From the NCBI RefSeq assembly GCF_013337185.1, contig NZ_SWDE01000002.1, positions 62,001 to 126,000 of the forward strand: a DNA stretch of 64,000 nucleotides, read 5' to 3'. Positions within the stretch are counted from its first letter, which is position 1. Each line of letters opens with the position of its first letter. This DNA comes from Serratia proteamaculans. GTDB lineage: Bacteria > Pseudomonadota > Gammaproteobacteria > Enterobacterales > Enterobacteriaceae. This document shows positions 29,505 to 39,727 of the stretch, one piece after another. The translations under genes were made by a program, and so were the position numbers. The notes below the pieces were generated by a model. The model saw only the letters and a list, made by a program, of their open reading frames with translations, had not been told where the DNA came from and searched no databases.

Positions 29505-29866
29505 CGTTCCCCTCATTCGTGCGGCTTAACGGCCGCACCTCGCCGGACAAACTGGCAGTAAAACCCCTTTCTCGCTATAAAAAGTTGGAAAAACCAAATT
29601 AACACGATTTGGCTTCGATTATTTTTATGGTCTTGAATAATAAAATACCCACCTTAGAATGGCCTTGTTAAATAAAAAGCCATCAGTAAAAACAGCCGTC
29701 AAAAATAAAGGAGTGAATTTAAATATTAAATAACGCACAGGGAGGTTAAATAAAAACTCTGACATCCATCATCCGCAGGGATAAAAATACTTTTTCACCT
29801 GGGTCAGCCGGCGGGACAGGCATATTTATTATCTGCGGTTTTACCTCTACCCTCAGGAGCACAGAA
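29505..29866. other. AT-rich gap after fliR
   Basis: The 362 bases are AT-rich. They begin with an imperfect GC hairpin near 29518-29548 (TGCGGC...GCCGCA), then show no frame with a ribosome site before the small ORF at 29867. A promoter for that ORF should lie here, but none is clear. Confidence 0.4.
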
Positions 29867-29998
29867 ATGAAAGCGAAAACCAACCGAAGAGCACGCAGAG
29901 CCTTAGGCATGGCGCACTGGGCAACCAACCGTATTCAAATTTCACTATCCTCTTCGCCGAACGGTGAAAAATGGACCATGGTGAAAAAGAAAAAATAA
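29867..29998 (+). CDS. Putative 43-residue basic protein
   Basis: The frame starts at an ATG with AGGAG exactly 7 bases upstream, an excellent ribosome site. It encodes MKAKTNRRARRALGMAHWAT, continues NRIQISLSSSPNGEKWTMV and ends in a KKKK tail. About a quarter of its residues are lysine or arginine, with two tryptophans and no membrane segment, so nucleic-acid binding is possible but not shown. It lies between fliR and the flgKL operon. I do not recognise the family. An inverted repeat (TTTAACGT/ACGTTAAA, 30060-30081) follows. Confidence 0.6.
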   Translation: MKAKTNRRARRALGMAHWATNRIQISLSSSPNGEKWTMVKKKK

Positions 29999-30088
29999 CA
30001 GCTGCGCTATAAATAAAAATATAGCCTCTGGTGTTATTACCCCCTTCCCGTCTGAATATTTTAACGTTTCCCGACGTTAAATCAGGCG

Positions 30089-30136
30089 AAAAAAAAGCAC
30101 GTCACTCAAACCTTCGTGGGGGAAAGAGTGACGTGC
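30089..30136 (-). terminator. Strong minus-strand rho-independent terminator
   Basis: GCACGTCACTC (30097-30107) and GAGTGACGTGC (30126-30136) form a perfect 11-base stem with an 18-base loop. On the minus strand it runs into eight T (A8 at 30089-30096). It lies about 340 bases beyond the flgL stop, so flgKL would have a long 3' tail that includes the ERIC element, or it ends a separate RNA. Confidence 0.8.
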
Positions 30137-30249
30137 CAAAAAAGTGCGCCCGGTTTCAAGAATGCTCTACAGAGATAGCGCCTTCTAAGCACACCCAAGA
30201 GTGACCCGCTATGGCTTCACAACGGATGTTTATTATTGCCATTCATTCT

Positions 30250-30278
30250 GTAGGGGCGCTGCATGTGAACTGCACCCC
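30250..30278. repeat. GCATGC palindrome family, copy 2 (degenerate)
   Basis: GTAGGGGCGCTGCATG at 30250-30265, then a decayed right arm ending CCCC at 30278. The left arm is identical to the copy at 33304. Confidence 0.55.
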
Positions 30279-30343
30279 AGATATTGGATAATCATCTGAC
30301 ATTTGGTGGAGTGTGCCCTACCCAACGGAGATTTATCATTACC

Positions 30344-30468
30344 ATACCCTATGGATTTCAAGTTGCAGCTAGGCGCCCAGCTCACGCATCCCCAGGAGCT
30401 TACTTAAGTAAGTGACTGGGGTGTGTGAGTGCAGGTAACAACGCTGCAGCTTGAAAGACGACGGGTAT
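30344..30468. repeat. ERIC element
   Basis: About 125 bases with terminal ATACCC and GGGTAT. It contains the diagnostic core CCCCAGGAGCTTACTTAAGT followed by AAGTGACTGGGG, matching the known ERIC consensus. It lies 9 bases beyond the flgL stop, inside the expected 3' tail of the flgKL transcript, where its long palindrome would fold. A GACGGGTAT direct repeat marks the flgL side (30460-30477). Confidence 0.93.
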
Positions 30469-30477
30469 TGACGGGTA

Positions 30478-31437
30478 TCAGCGGTTCATCTGGAACAACG
30501 ACATACCCTGCATATCACCGAAGGTTTTGTACGACGCCTGCAAGGCCGCCTGCTGCATAAAGTAGCTCGATATCGACTCGGCCAGATCGGCATCCACCAG
30601 CGCACTCATTTGCGTTTGGTTTATCATGTCGCGATCTTTGCCGATGCTGTCCAGCGTGTCCATTTCCTGCAGTTGGTTACCCAGCTCGGCACGTACGCTG
30701 AGCACTTTGTTGTAGGAGTTGTCCAGGCCACGGTTGGCCTTGGCCAGCGCATCATTCACCTGCTGTTTGGTGGCGTCGTCAGCATCCTTCAAAGGGGTTT
30801 TCAACGCCTTCAGCGCGATATCAATGCTTTCAAACACGTTAGAAACCGGTGCACTGCCGTCCGGCTCCGGCTTCGGGTTGCTGGTCAAGGACATAAACAC
30901 CGTATCGCCGGTATGGCCAATGGTCATGGTGCGGTTGGCATCCACTTTCTGCTCAACGGCCTTGTTACCGCCGGCGTAGCTGACTGAACCGCCGTTATCG
31001 ACAAACGGGGGCTTGTCATTGACGAAGCCGCCAAACATGTAGCGGCCGTTGCCGTCGGTGCTGTTGGCCTGGTTGAGCAGTTGGTCTTTCAGCCCCTGCA
31101 GTTGGGTCGCCAGCGAATCGCGGTCGTTATCGCTTTCGGTACCGCCGGCATTGACGATCAGCGCCTTCATATCGGCGATGGTACTGGTTGCCCCGCCCAG
31201 CACCGTCTCTTCCATCGACACACTTTGGCGGGCAAAGGTTCGCGCCAGCGCATACTGGGTGTTTTCCGACTGGGACTGGGCCAGCATCACCGCTTGCGAA
31301 GCCGCCAGCGGATCGTCGGACGGATTGCTGACCTTTTTGCCGCTGGAAAGCTGCTGGGCCGCCTTCATAAACAGTGATTGGTTGTCGGTGATACCGGACA
31401 TGTTTTGTTGGTACATCATGCTGGTGCTCATACGCAT
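30478..31437 (-). CDS. flgL: Flagellar hook-filament junction protein FlgL
   Basis: Second junction protein (HAP3) between hook and filament; 319 residues, related to flagellin at both ends. It starts MRMSTSMMYQQNMSGITDNQ and ends AALQASYKTFGDMQGMSLFQ, both typical. It is co-transcribed with flgK, 58 bases upstream. It is secreted without a cleaved signal. Confidence 0.97.
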   Translation of the reverse strand: MRMSTSMMYQQNMSGITDNQSLFMKAAQQLSSGKKVSNPSDDPLAASQAVMLAQSQSENTQYALARTFARQSVSMEETVLGGATSTIADMKALIVNAGGTESDNDRDSLATQLQGLKDQLLNQANSTDGNGRYMFGGFVNDKPPFVDNGGSVSYAGGNKAVEQKVDANRTMTIGHTGDTVFMSLTSNPKPEPDGSAPVSNVFESIDIALKALKTPLKDADDATKQQVNDALAKANRGLDNSYNKVLSVRAELGNQLQEMDTLDSIGKDRDMINQTQMSALVDADLAESISSYFMQQAALQASYKTFGDMQGMSLFQMNR

Positions 31438-31495
31438 GGTGCAGATTCCTCAAAATCGGTGACCGGAGTCGACGTGGCTCCAGTCAAAATGAAAA

Positions 31496-33142
31496 TCAAC
31501 GGATATTCAGCAACGCATCAAACATCGAGCTGGCGGTCTGGATCACCTGCGCATTGGCCATGTAATACTGCTGGAAACGTAACAGTTCGCCGTACTCTTC
31601 ATCCAGGTTCACACCAGACATCGACTGCTGCTTTTCAGTCAATTGCTTGACGATATTGTTCTGTGAGGTCACCGAAACCTTGGCCGATGCCGTTTGGTTA
31701 CCGACACTGCTAACCATGCTGGCGTAGGCGCCGCTGAAGGTAGCTTTGCCGTCAACCAACTTTTTGGTTTGCAGATCGAGCAGCTTTTTGGCGTTTTCGT
31801 TATCACCGCGACCGCTGTCATCCTTACCGGCAGCGGCGATGTTTGAAGAGTTGGTGATGGCGACCTTCAGGCTGCCCGCTACGTCGCTGACCGGCTTCAC
31901 GGTGAAGCTGTCATTCTTTTGCGCATTACCTTCGATACCGACCTTCAGGCCGTCAAAACTTAACGTCGCTTTGCCATCGGCATCGGTACCCGCGGTGGCG
32001 TTAACCTTAACGTTGTCCGGCAGACGGCTTACCTGCCAGTTGCTGCCGTCAAACTCGACCCGGTAATCATTGGCTTTCACCTTGCCGGTATCGGTATAGG
32101 ACACCGACAACGCCGCATCGCCGGTATTGCGGCTGTTATCCACCACGCGCCCGCCGCCAAAGTTGAAGAAGTCGGTCCCGGCGTCGCCGTTGAGATCGAA
32201 CCCGGCGCGGTGTTGCTGGTTAAAACTGTCCGCCATCACCAGCGCCAGTTGCCCCAGTTGATTGCGTGTGGCATCCAGCGATTCAGTGCGGAATTTCAGT
32301 ACGCCGCTAACGCTGCCGCTGGTAATTTGCCCTTCAGGCACTTCGCTGACGCCATTGCCGCGGTTATAACCCAGAGTCAGGCGGGCCGGATCGCCGCTGG
32401 AGGGGATGGCTTCAACCTGGTAGGCGTTGTTGCCCTGCACCAGGGTCAGGCCGTTGGCGAAAGAGACCGTATAAGCATCGCCGTCCTGCTGGGTCACCTG
32501 CACCCCCACCACCTGGTTTAGCTCGGTGACTAACTGGTCGCGCTGATCGAGTAAGGCATTCGGCTCACCGCCACTGCCGCGCAGGCGGGTGATTTCATCA
32601 TTGAGTTTGGCAATCTGCTGGCTGTAGCTGTTGATCTGCGTCGCGCTGTCGCTGAGCTGCTGATTAACGCCGCTGTCCATATCGCGCAGATATTTATCGG
32701 TGTTATTGAACTGATTGACCAGGCCATTGGCTTTGCCCAGCACCGTCTGACGCGCTGCGTCATCACCGGCGTTGCTGACCAGATTCTCCAGGTTACTGAA
32801 GAAGTCCTGCATGTTGGTCGACAGGGTGTTGGTCTTACTGGCCAGCAGGTTGTCGATCTGCGAAATTTTCTCGAAATAGGCGTTCTGCGCCCCGGCCTGG
32901 CTCTGCGCGCCGCGCAGCTGATTGGTAATGAACTGATTGTATTCGCGGTTGACGCTGGTCACGGTAACGCCATTGCCAATAAAGCCGTTCATGGTGCTCA
33001 TGCCGCCATTTTGCGCCAAAATCGCCGTTTGGCGGTTATAGCCCGCCACGTTGTAATTGGAGATGTTGTTACTGACGGTGCTGAGCGCCACCTGAGCCGC
33101 ATTCAGCCCGCTCATCGCGGTATTGATTAAGCTATTGGACAT
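31496..33142 (-). CDS. flgK: Flagellar hook-filament junction protein FlgK
   Basis: First junction protein (HAP1), 548 residues (E. coli 547). The N-terminus carries the rod/hook signature SLINTAMSGLNAAQVALSTV then SNNISNYNVAGYNRQ. The C-terminal block GVNLDEEYGELLRFQQYYMA is diagnostic. It is the first gene of the flgKL operon and has its own sigma-28 promoter. Confidence 0.98.
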   Translation of the reverse strand: MSNSLINTAMSGLNAAQVALSTVSNNISNYNVAGYNRQTAILAQNGGMSTMNGFIGNGVTVTSVNREYNQFITNQLRGAQSQAGAQNAYFEKISQIDNLLASKTNTLSTNMQDFFSNLENLVSNAGDDAARQTVLGKANGLVNQFNNTDKYLRDMDSGVNQQLSDSATQINSYSQQIAKLNDEITRLRGSGGEPNALLDQRDQLVTELNQVVGVQVTQQDGDAYTVSFANGLTLVQGNNAYQVEAIPSSGDPARLTLGYNRGNGVSEVPEGQITSGSVSGVLKFRTESLDATRNQLGQLALVMADSFNQQHRAGFDLNGDAGTDFFNFGGGRVVDNSRNTGDAALSVSYTDTGKVKANDYRVEFDGSNWQVSRLPDNVKVNATAGTDADGKATLSFDGLKVGIEGNAQKNDSFTVKPVSDVAGSLKVAITNSSNIAAAGKDDSGRGDNENAKKLLDLQTKKLVDGKATFSGAYASMVSSVGNQTASAKVSVTSQNNIVKQLTEKQQSMSGVNLDEEYGELLRFQQYYMANAQVIQTASSMFDALLNIR

Positions 33143-33221
33143 AGAAGTTCCTTTTGCTGCGGCGCCGCTGGCCCACAGAAGTCAATTAATCTGCTGAACC
33201 CATTCGCCCAGCCTGTGTTGG

Positions 33222-33248
33222 TTATCGGCAAAAAGCGGGGAAACTTGA
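33222..33248 (-). promoter_or_regulatory. Sigma-28 promoter of flgK
   Basis: Minus strand: TCAAGTTT, 11 bases, GCCGATAA. One base differs from the TAAA half; the -10 half and the 15-base spacing are exact. It lies 80 bases upstream of the flgK start codon. Confidence 0.85.
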
Positions 33249-33259
33249 GGAAAAAAAAC

Positions 33260-33327
33260 GGGTCCAGCATGCTGAACCCCTACGTTTAAATACGGCCTAT
33301 TGCGTAGGGGCGCTGCATGCCACGCCC
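33260..33327. repeat. GCATGC palindrome family, copy 3 (two palindromes)
   Basis: GGGTCCAGCATGCTGAACCC (33260-33279, one mismatch) is followed by CTACG. The second palindrome is GTAGGGGCGCTGCATGCCAC with CGCCC (33304-33327). The pair lies between the flgJ stop and the flgK promoter. Confidence 0.7.
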
Positions 33328-33332
33328 AATGG

Positions 33333-34274
33333 CTAGAACAGATCCTTCAGGTCATGGGTATAAGCCTTGACCACCTGCTCGCCGCTGTTTTTCATCTGCT
33401 GGATCACGCTGACCAGCTTGTTGGCGTATTGCGGATCGGTAGCGTAACCGGCCTTCTGCAACGCATGTGCCGCCTGTTCGGGGCTGCGCGCATTGGCTAC
33501 TTCGGCGTAGCGCGGGTTATTGGTCAACAGCTTGACGTAGTCGGCAATCGCTTCAACGTAAGAGCCGTACACCCGGAACTGCGCCTTGATCTTCTTCGCG
33601 GCCCCCTGCTCAAACTCGGTGGTGGTGACCTCGGTAACCGGTCCGCTCCAACTGCTGCCGGCCTTGATGCCAAACAGGTTGTAGCTCGGCGTGCCGTCGG
33701 CAGTCGGGATCTCGCGCTGGCCCCAGCCCGACTCCAGCGCGGCCTGCGCCACAATCAACTGATGTGGAATGCCGCTCTGCTGGCTGGCAACGCGCGCCGG
33801 AACGGACAGCCGGGCGACAAAGTTGCCGTTATTGAGCGACAGCGGCGACGCGGCAGGCGCTTTTGGCACTGCACGACGGATCATTTGCTCCAGCGCCTGA
33901 TTCGGCAGCGTTTGCAACACCTCGTTGTCCAGCGCCATTGGCGACATGCCCGCCGTCTCACTCGGCACCGCGTTGGCGTTGCTCATCTGCCTGACCATCA
34001 TGTCGGCCATCCCCAACCCCTTCTGCGACATCTGCTGGGCAATCTGCTGGTCATACATTGAGGTATAGAGCCGGGACTGATCGCTGCTCAGCACCCCGTC
34101 CTTGGGTAGCGCGGCACGCATACTTTTCAGCATCATCTGCACGAACATGCCTTCAACCTGCTGCGCCACCTGTTTGAGATTGCCCTGCGGATCGCTCGCC
34201 GCGTCACGCTTAAGCCCGTTTAGCGCCTGTGCATCATAAGCGGCGCCCGACATTGCCATCAGATCGCCAGCCAT
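33333..34274 (-). CDS. flgJ: Flagellar rod-cap protein and peptidoglycan hydrolase FlgJ
   Basis: Rod scaffolding protein with an N-terminal cap domain (about 1-100) and a C-terminal glucosaminidase-type muramidase domain (about 150-313) that opens the cell wall for the rod. The catalytic glutamate is at about residue 181 in AALESGWGQ, with PSYNLFGIKAGSSWSG downstream. The protein has 313 residues. The start overlaps the flgI stop by one base (TGATG). Confidence 0.97.
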   Translation of the reverse strand: MAGDLMAMSGAAYDAQALNGLKRDAASDPQGNLKQVAQQVEGMFVQMMLKSMRAALPKDGVLSSDQSRLYTSMYDQQIAQQMSQKGLGMADMMVRQMSNANAVPSETAGMSPMALDNEVLQTLPNQALEQMIRRAVPKAPAASPLSLNNGNFVARLSVPARVASQQSGIPHQLIVAQAALESGWGQREIPTADGTPSYNLFGIKAGSSWSGPVTEVTTTEFEQGAAKKIKAQFRVYGSYVEAIADYVKLLTNNPRYAEVANARSPEQAAHALQKAGYATDPQYANKLVSVIQQMKNSGEQVVKAYTHDLKDLF

Positions 34275-35374
34275 CAGATAATTTCCAACTTGGCGCGCAG
34301 ACAGCCGGCGCTTTGCATTGCCTGCAGGATTGACATCAGATCGATCGGTGTAGCCCCCAGTGCATTCAGCGCGCGGATCACGTTGTTCAGATTGGCGCTG
34401 GCATTAACCTTCTGCAGCGAGCCGCCCTGCTGCTGCACCGAAATCTGGGTATTCGGCGTCACCACGGTCTGCCCGCCGCCAAACGGCGTTGTTGGTTGGC
34501 TGACGGTATTTTGCCGATCGACCACCACCGACAGATTGCCCTGCGCCACCGCACAAGAATCCAGGATCACGTCGCGGTTCATCACCACCGACCCGGTACG
34601 CGAGTTGATGATCACTTTGGCATCCATCGCCCCGACGCTGACGTTAATGTTCTGGATCTCCGCCAGGAAACGCACCTGCGAACTGTTGCCCTGCGGCACC
34701 AGTACCTGAATAGTGCGGGCGTCCAACGGTGAGGCGGTGCCGCCACCGCGCTGGCGGTTAATGGCATCGCTGATCTGCTGCGCCAGGGTGAAATCTTCAT
34801 CGTTCAGTTGCAGATTAATCACGCCACCGGCACCGAAGGTGGTTGGCAGTTCGCGTTCAATGGTGGCCCCGTTACTGATGCGGCCACCGGCCAGTTGGTT
34901 GACCTGCACGCTGCTGCCGCCGGACGAGGCACCAGCACCGCCCACCAGCACGTTGCCCTGCGCCAGTGCGTAAACCTGGTTATCAACGCCTTTCAGCGGC
35001 GTCATCAGCAAGGTACCGCCGCGCAGGCTCTTGGCGTTGCCCATTGAGGACACCACCACGTCAATATTCTGTCCGGTACGCGAAAACGGCGGCAGCCTGG
35101 CGGTCACCATCACCGCCGCCACGTTTTTCAGCTGCATATTGGTGCCCGGCGGCACAGTGATCCCCAACTGCGACAGCATATTACTCAGGCTCTGGGTGGT
35201 GAACGGCGTCTGCATGGTTTGGTCACCGGAACCATCCAGCCCGACCACCAACCCGTAACCGATCAGCGCGTTATCACGCACGCCTTGCACCGTGACCAGA
35301 TCGCGAATGCGCTCCGCCGTTGCCGGTAAACACACCAGCCCAATCCACAGCGTAAGCAGTATTTTTTTCAGCAT
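34274..35374 (-). CDS. flgI: Flagellar P-ring protein FlgI
   Basis: Periplasmic ring around the rod, 366 residues. A cleaved signal peptide (about residues 1-20, [20 protein letters not shown]) is followed by the mature start [15 protein letters not shown]. The conserved end [20 protein letters not shown] is present. It lies between flgH and flgJ in the flgBCDEFGHIJ operon. Confidence 0.98.
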   Translation of the reverse strand: MLKKILLTLWIGLVCLPATAERIRDLVTVQGVRDNALIGYGLVVGLDGSGDQTMQTPFTTQSLSNMLSQLGITVPPGTNMQLKNVAAVMVTARLPPFSRTGQNIDVVVSSMGNAKSLRGGTLLMTPLKGVDNQVYALAQGNVLVGGAGASSGGSSVQVNQLAGGRISNGATIERELPTTFGAGGVINLQLNDEDFTLAQQISDAINRQRGGGTASPLDARTIQVLVPQGNSSQVRFLAEIQNINVSVGAMDAKVIINSRTGSVVMNRDVILDSCAVAQGNLSVVVDRQNTVSQPTTPFGGGQTVVTPNTQISVQQQGGSLQKVNASANLNNVIRALNALGATPIDLMSILQAMQSAGCLRAKLEII

Positions 35375-35384
35375 CGGTCAATCC

Positions 35385-36104
35385 TTAGAACGGTGAGACA
35401 TTTAAGAAGAAGCGTTGCAACCAACCCATGGTCTGCGCCTCGTTGATATAGCCGTTGCCGACGTATTCAATGCGCGCATCTGCCACCTGAGTGGAAGTGA
35501 CCGAGTTACTGCCGCTGATGGTGCGTGGATTCACTACCCCGGAGAAACGAATGAACTCGGTGCCCTGATTGATGGCGATCTGTTTTTCACCCACTACGTG
35601 CAGGTTGCCGTTAACCAACACCTGATTGACCGTGACGGTAATGGTGCCATTGAAGGTATTGTTGGCATTGGCTCCGCCCTTGCCGCCGAAGGTGCTGTCG
35701 CCGGACATCTCCATGTCGGCACGCGCATTGCCCAGCAGGCCATCGAGATAGCGCGGTGCAGTGGCAACGCCAAACTTGCTGGCACCATTGCGGCTGGCAT
35801 TGGCGGAAGAGCTTTTGCTGGCGCTGACGTTTTCCTGCAGCGCGATGGTCAGGGTGTCACCAACGTTACGCGGGCGGCGGTCTTCAAACAGAGGCTGATA
35901 GCCGTAGTTCATCGGTTGTACCGTCTGGAAAATCGAGCCATTGGGTACCGGTGCGCCCGCCGGAGCCGGTTGCGCCGTGGTCGTGCCATCCACCAGCGGT
36001 TTATGCGGAATATAAGCACAGCCGCCCAGCGTCAGCATCACCATCGCCGCCAACCAGCGTTTGCCTTGCGGCGGCACGTTTGCCATCAGAGTTGTGGTTA
36101 CCAC
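35385..36104 (-). CDS. flgH: Flagellar L-ring lipoprotein FlgH
   Basis: Outer-membrane ring of the rod, 239 residues. The lipobox LTLGGC ends at cysteine 29, where lipid is attached. Conserved blocks are [20 protein letters not shown] and RISGVV-like [18 protein letters not shown] kept the GTG at 36104 because AAGG lies 8 bases upstream; the ATG at 36086 has no ribosome site but would leave a more usual short leader. Confidence 0.96.
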   Translation of the reverse strand: MVTTTLMANVPPQGKRWLAAMVMLTLGGCAYIPHKPLVDGTTTAQPAPAGAPVPNGSIFQTVQPMNYGYQPLFEDRRPRNVGDTLTIALQENVSASKSSSANASRNGASKFGVATAPRYLDGLLGNARADMEMSGDSTFGGKGGANANNTFNGTITVTVNQVLVNGNLHVVGEKQIAINQGTEFIRFSGVVNPRTISGSNSVTSTQVADARIEYVGNGYINEAQTMGWLQRFFLNVSPF

Positions 36105-36174
36105 GGGTATCGCCTTTGTTTCACAAAATCTTGAGGTTTGTTAGCTGTCTGACGGGCGCAACCGCGCCCGTCAA

Positions 36175-36960
<786 letters not shown>

Positions 36961-36975
36961 TTATTTCCTTGCAGC

Positions 36976-37731
36976 TTAACTCATTGATAACAACGAGTTG
37001 GCGCGTTGTTCATTTTCATCCACGCTGTGGATGACCTTCATCTGCATTTCAAAGCGGCGGGCGTTGGCGATCATGTCAACCATGGTTTCCATCGGCTTGA
37101 CGTTGCTGCCTTCCAGCACCCCCGGCATGACCCGTACCAAAGGATCGTTCGGTAACTGATTACCACGCTGCTGCTGGGTTTCCGGCGTCAGACGGAACAG
37201 ACCGTCATCGCCGCGCATCACTTCGCGCGCGTCGGCCTTGACCAGTTTCAGCCGACCAATCTGTGCGAGGGTATTCGGCGGATCGCCAGCATTCAGTGCC
37301 GAAATAGTACCGTCGGCGGCAATGGTGATCTCTGCCGACGGCGGTACCTCAATCGGCCCGCCATCGCCCATCACCGGCCGACCCTGCACCGTCAGTTGCC
37401 CGGTGGAGGAAATCTGAAGATTGCCGTTGCGGGTGTAGGCTTCAGTGCCGTCCGGCAGGCTGACCGCCAAAAAACCGTCCTGCTGCAACGCCACGTCCAG
37501 CGGGCGCGCGGTATAGTTCAGCGCCCCCTGGCTCATGTCGGCACCCGGCGTTGACGCGGTAACCAGCGTGCGCGTCGGCAGGCTTGGTCCGTCTACCGGC
37601 ACCGCACGCAGCGCCGAAAGCTGAGCACGAAACCCCGGCGTCGAGGCATTAGCCAGGTTGTTGGCCGTCACCGATTGCTGCTCCAGCGTCTGCCGCGCCG
37701 CACCCATCGCGGTATAAATCGCGTGATCCAT
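36976..37731 (-). CDS. flgF: Flagellar proximal rod protein FlgF
   Basis: Proximal rod subunit, 251 residues, with the rod signature SVTANNLANASTPGFRAQLS near the N-terminus and the helical end ETMVDMIANARRFEMQMKVI. It lies between flgE and flgG. Confidence 0.98.
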   Translation of the reverse strand: MDHAIYTAMGAARQTLEQQSVTANNLANASTPGFRAQLSALRAVPVDGPSLPTRTLVTASTPGADMSQGALNYTARPLDVALQQDGFLAVSLPDGTEAYTRNGNLQISSTGQLTVQGRPVMGDGGPIEVPPSAEITIAADGTISALNAGDPPNTLAQIGRLKLVKADAREVMRGDDGLFRLTPETQQQRGNQLPNDPLVRVMPGVLEGSNVKPMETMVDMIANARRFEMQMKVIHSVDENEQRANSLLSMS

Positions 37732-37743
37732 AAATCAATCCTA

Positions 37744-38967
37744 TTAGCGCAGGCTGACCAGCGTTTGCAGGATCGAGTCCTGCGTTTTAATGGTCTGGGC
37801 GTTCGACTGGTAGTTACGCTGGGCGACGATCATATTCACCAACTCCTGGCTCAGATCGACGTTGGAGGCTTCCAGCGCGCCGCTGGTCAACTTGCCAAAA
37901 CCACCGCCACCCGCAATACCCACACGCGGCTGGCCCGATGCACCGGTTTCCTGCCAGACGTTATCGCCCTGCGAGGACAGGCCTTCCGGGTTGGAGAAGT
38001 TGGCCATCACAATCTGCCCCAGCACCTGAGTCTGCTGGTTGGAATAGATGCCCACCACCGTACCGTCGTTGTTAATCTGGAAATTGGTGTACTCACCGGC
38101 GCCATAGCCGTCTTGCGACACCTTGCTGACCGAGTCGGCGCTGACGCTCTGTTGCATGCTCTTGGCAAAGCTCAGGCTGAGGTTCTGCGCCGGAGCACCG
38201 TCTTTGGCGGACATAGGGATCAGCATGCTGAACTCGGCGGCGGTGCCTTGTTTACTGGTGGTACCGGTCAGGTTGCCGCTGGTATCGAAGGTCATGGTGC
38301 CGGCATCGACAGGTGCTGCGGAGCCATCCTGGGTATACACCTGCCACTTGTTTTCGTCAGTCTTCACGAAGTAGGCATTGATGTTATGGGCATTACCCAA
38401 CGAGTCGTAGGCAGTGATGGTGTTGACGTAGTTATAAGAATCCTGCTTGGTCGGATCGAAGGTCTTGTTGTCCGGTACCTTATGGGTGGATTTCAGGTTG
38501 GTTACCATGGTGCCGGAGGTGGACGCCTTGGCGTTCATCATGCCTTCAGGAATGCTGAGCGGCACCGGGTTGGCGCCCTGCTGAATGGTCGGCGGCGTAC
38601 CGGCAGCCGGATAACCGGTCAACTGCAGGCCCTGCATGTTGGTCAGGTTGCGGTTTTCATCCAGCTTGAACTGGCCGTTACGGCTGTAGAACACGCCACC
38701 GTCCTGGTCCTGCATGCGGAAAAAACCGTTGCCGGAAATTGCCACGTCCAGCGCACGACTGGTCCCGGTGGTGGTGCCGCCCTTAAAGTTCTGGGTGATA
38801 CCCGCAACCTTGACGCCCAGCCCTACCTGCGAACCGGCAAACATGTCGGCAAAGGAAACGGTGCCTGATTTAAAACCGGAAGTGGCGGAGTTAGCGATGT
38901 TGTTACCGATCACGTCCAGATTGGTTGCTGCTGCGTTCAAGCCGCTTACTGCCTGAGAAAAGGCCAT
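37744..38967 (-). CDS. flgE: Flagellar hook protein FlgE
   Basis: Hook subunit, 407 residues. It begins MAFSQAVSGLNAAATNLDVI then GNNIANSATSGFKSG, and ends with VDLSQELVNMIVAQRNYQSN and a helical tail ILQTLVSLR. Hook growth depends on the cap FlgD (next gene upstream) and on FliK. Confidence 0.98.
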   Translation of the reverse strand: MAFSQAVSGLNAAATNLDVIGNNIANSATSGFKSGTVSFADMFAGSQVGLGVKVAGITQNFKGGTTTGTSRALDVAISGNGFFRMQDQDGGVFYSRNGQFKLDENRNLTNMQGLQLTGYPAAGTPPTIQQGANPVPLSIPEGMMNAKASTSGTMVTNLKSTHKVPDNKTFDPTKQDSYNYVNTITAYDSLGNAHNINAYFVKTDENKWQVYTQDGSAAPVDAGTMTFDTSGNLTGTTSKQGTAAEFSMLIPMSAKDGAPAQNLSLSFAKSMQQSVSADSVSKVSQDGYGAGEYTNFQINNDGTVVGIYSNQQTQVLGQIVMANFSNPEGLSSQGDNVWQETGASGQPRVGIAGGGGFGKLTSGALEASNVDLSQELVNMIVAQRNYQSNAQTIKTQDSILQTLVSLR

Positions 38968-39037
38968 GTCATTCTCCGAATAATGTTTAGGCTATCGTCC
39001 GATAACGCCCTGTGAATGGGTGAAATAAAAAATCGAA

Positions 39038-39715
39038 TTAAAGAATTTGGCGGACTTCTTCCAGCGTGGTGCTCCCCGCCAGGCCCAGATCCAGCTTCGC
39101 GCCGTTCGCGTCGCGGATAACGCCGTTGACCATGCCAAAGTGCAGGCTGCGCGCCACCAACTGCTCACCGTTGCCCTTGGCGTTGATGGTGAAGCTGTAG
39201 GCTCCGTCGGGTGCAGCGGTGCCGTCCGTCATCGAACCGTCCCAGCTAAACGAATGCACCCCGGCGGTCAAACCACCGAGTTCGATAGTGCGTACCGCTT
39301 TGCCGGTGGCGTCGGTAATGGTGGCGGTCACCGAGTCGGCCGCACGCTCCAGTTCCAGACCAAACGGCGTGGTGCTGACCTTGCCGTCTTTGCTGCCGGC
39401 CAGGATATTACTGCCGGGGACCATCACGCCGTGACCGATCAGGGCACTGGCCTGCAATGACTGATTGCTGTTGATCTGGCCGGAAATAGAGCCCAGCGTG
39501 GTATTGAGTTTCTCGATGCCCTGAACGGTGTTGATCTGCGCCAATTGGCTGGTCAGCTCATTGTTCTGCATCGGGTTGGTCGGATCCTGATTCTTCAACT
39601 GCGCCACCAGCAGCGTCAGGAAGCTGTTGTTCAGATCCTGGCTGGTGTTATTTTTGGCGTCAGCGCCGATGATGCTGTTATCCAGCGATTCATTGGTTGT
39701 TGCGGCAATGGCCAT
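39038..39715 (-). CDS. flgD: Flagellar hook cap / assembly protein FlgD
   Basis: Hook-cap scaffold, 225 residues. The conserved N-terminal block is FLTLLVAQLKNQDPTNPMQN; the C-terminal half has the Ig-like/Tudor-like fold region (FSWDGSMTDGTAAPDGAYSF). It lies 12 bases downstream of flgC. Confidence 0.98.
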   Translation of the reverse strand: MAIAATTNESLDNSIIGADAKNNTSQDLNNSFLTLLVAQLKNQDPTNPMQNNELTSQLAQINTVQGIEKLNTTLGSISGQINSNQSLQASALIGHGVMVPGSNILAGSKDGKVSTTPFGLELERAADSVTATITDATGKAVRTIELGGLTAGVHSFSWDGSMTDGTAAPDGAYSFTINAKGNGEQLVARSLHFGMVNGVIRDANGAKLDLGLAGSTTLEEVRQIL

Positions 39716-39727
39716 GGCAAGCTCCGG

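Noticed and set aside
37675..38868. 397-codon plus-strand frame opposite flgE
   Set aside because: Antisense shadow with runs of histidine and leucine and no domain pattern.
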